From an uncultured Bacteroidales bacterium (lineage in GTDB: Bacteria; Bacteroidota; Bacteroidia; Bacteroidales; UBA932), in contig CAMZCW010000035.1 in NCBI GenBank assembly GCA_947305045.1, positions 1-15,191 of the forward strand: 15,191 nt of DNA, given 5' to 3'. The translations under genes were made by a program, and so were the position numbers. Of this stretch, positions 14,799 to 15,191 are shown in pieces. Position 1 is the stretch's first letter. Every line of letters starts with the position of its first letter. Below the pieces are notes generated by a model that saw only the letters and a list, made by a program, of their open reading frames with translations, was not told where the DNA came from and ran no database searches.

Positions 14799-15191
14799 AT
14801 GATTAAAGAAATGTCTTTTTGGAAATGGTTGGGGTTGCTGGTGGCGGCCCTTTTCTTGTCGATGCTGCTGTATGGGGTTGCCGGGCTGGTGGATTTGGCG
14901 CCGCACGGCTGGGTGTACAGCGCGGTGTGCCTGGCGGTATCGGCCGTTATGGTGTGGATTTATGCGCGGTTTGTGCGCTGGTTCGAGGGTGCCAAACCGC
15001 AGGACCTGCCCCTGGACAAACTGGCCGCACATATGGGCCTGGGGCTGGGTGTCGGCCTCGGGTATTTTTGTGCCGTGACCGGCCTTATGGCGCTCCTGGG
15101 CGGATATGCCATTGTGGGCTGGGGCGCATCGGCCAGGGAACTGGTGAGCATGTTCTGCTACTTTGCCATTGTGGCTGTAGGTGAGGAGATT
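14799..15191 (+). CDS. CPBP-family intramembrane protease, N-terminal part (3' end outside window)
   Basis: 131 codons are visible, open to the window end. The protein begins MIKEMSFWKWLGLLVAALFL and has hydrophobic segments at about residues 8-31, 39-57, 80-102 and 115-128. The last visible residues, FAIVAVGEEI, match the start of the CPBP/Abi catalytic motif EExxxR, normally GEExxFRG, in which the paired Glu help form the active site within the membrane. Family members include prenyl-protein-type (Rce1-like) proteases and bacteriocin self-immunity proteins; the substrate here is unknown. It starts 20 nt after the regulator's stop codon and has its own -7-like box. Start codon 14799 is favoured; 14811 is possible. 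The family rests on one half-motif plus the topology. Confidence 0.75.
   Translation, partial: MIKEMSFWKWLGLLVAALFLSMLLYGVAGLVDLAPHGWVYSAVCLAVSAVMVWIYARFVRWFEGAKPQDLPLDKLAAHMGLGLGVGLGYFCAVTGLMALLGGYAIVGWGASARELVSMFCYFAIVAVGEEI

Overview
The window looks like a chromosomal segment of a gut-type Bacteroidetes, most likely Bacteroidales. The evidence is a family S46 dipeptidyl-peptidase, a membrane TPR/HTH regulator of a Bacteroidetes-specific kind, an AAA-ATPase-like/PD-(D/E)XK protein of the sort that is multicopy in Bacteroidales, and upstream sites that fit the Bacteroidetes promoter (TTTG, about 20 bp, TAnnTTTG). No genus can be named from the sequence alone. No tRNA, rRNA, CRISPR array or insertion sequence was seen.

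Left part (1-7273), GC-rich housekeeping and metabolic genes: an exported S46 peptidase of DPP7 type (minus strand, cut by the window start) diverges from a large FAD/Fe-S dehydrogenase of the D-lactate dehydrogenase (Dld-II-like) type. They are separated by a promoter region carrying a dispersed-repeat-like element. The dehydrogenase converges on rnhB (RNase HII, minus strand). Divergent from rnhB is the AAA-ATPase-like/PD-(D/E)XK gene.

Centre (7381-12761, minus strand), the accessory region: one array of same-strand genes that reads as a polymorphic-toxin locus. In transcription order it holds a signal-peptide ORF, an RHS-repeat protein of 1280 residues, an exported protein that overlaps the RHS stop codon by 4 nt (ATGA), a 134-bp orphan copy of the RHS core end, and a small membrane-anchored protein. 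The signal-peptide ORF is out of frame with the RHS ORF and overlaps it by 4 nt (GTGA). The RHS C-terminal tip begins right after the core motif VDPDGR and carries HEIHH followed by EIEAY, the pattern of a zincin metallopeptidase. Tip and downstream genes are visibly more AT-rich than the flanks, as expected for exchangeable toxin/immunity cassettes. The exported partner has a 20-bp near-perfect inverted repeat in its signal-peptide coding region. This cassette is the best candidate in the window for an undescribed system.

Right part (12762-15191): a membrane TPR/coiled-coil/HTH regulator of the DUF6377 kind, divergent from the RHS locus, is followed after 20 nt by the start of a CPBP-family intramembrane protease. 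That gene is cut by the window end just at its catalytic Glu-Glu motif. A -7-like box lies 5 nt before the likely start codon of both the CPBP gene and rnhB, so both may have almost leaderless mRNAs.
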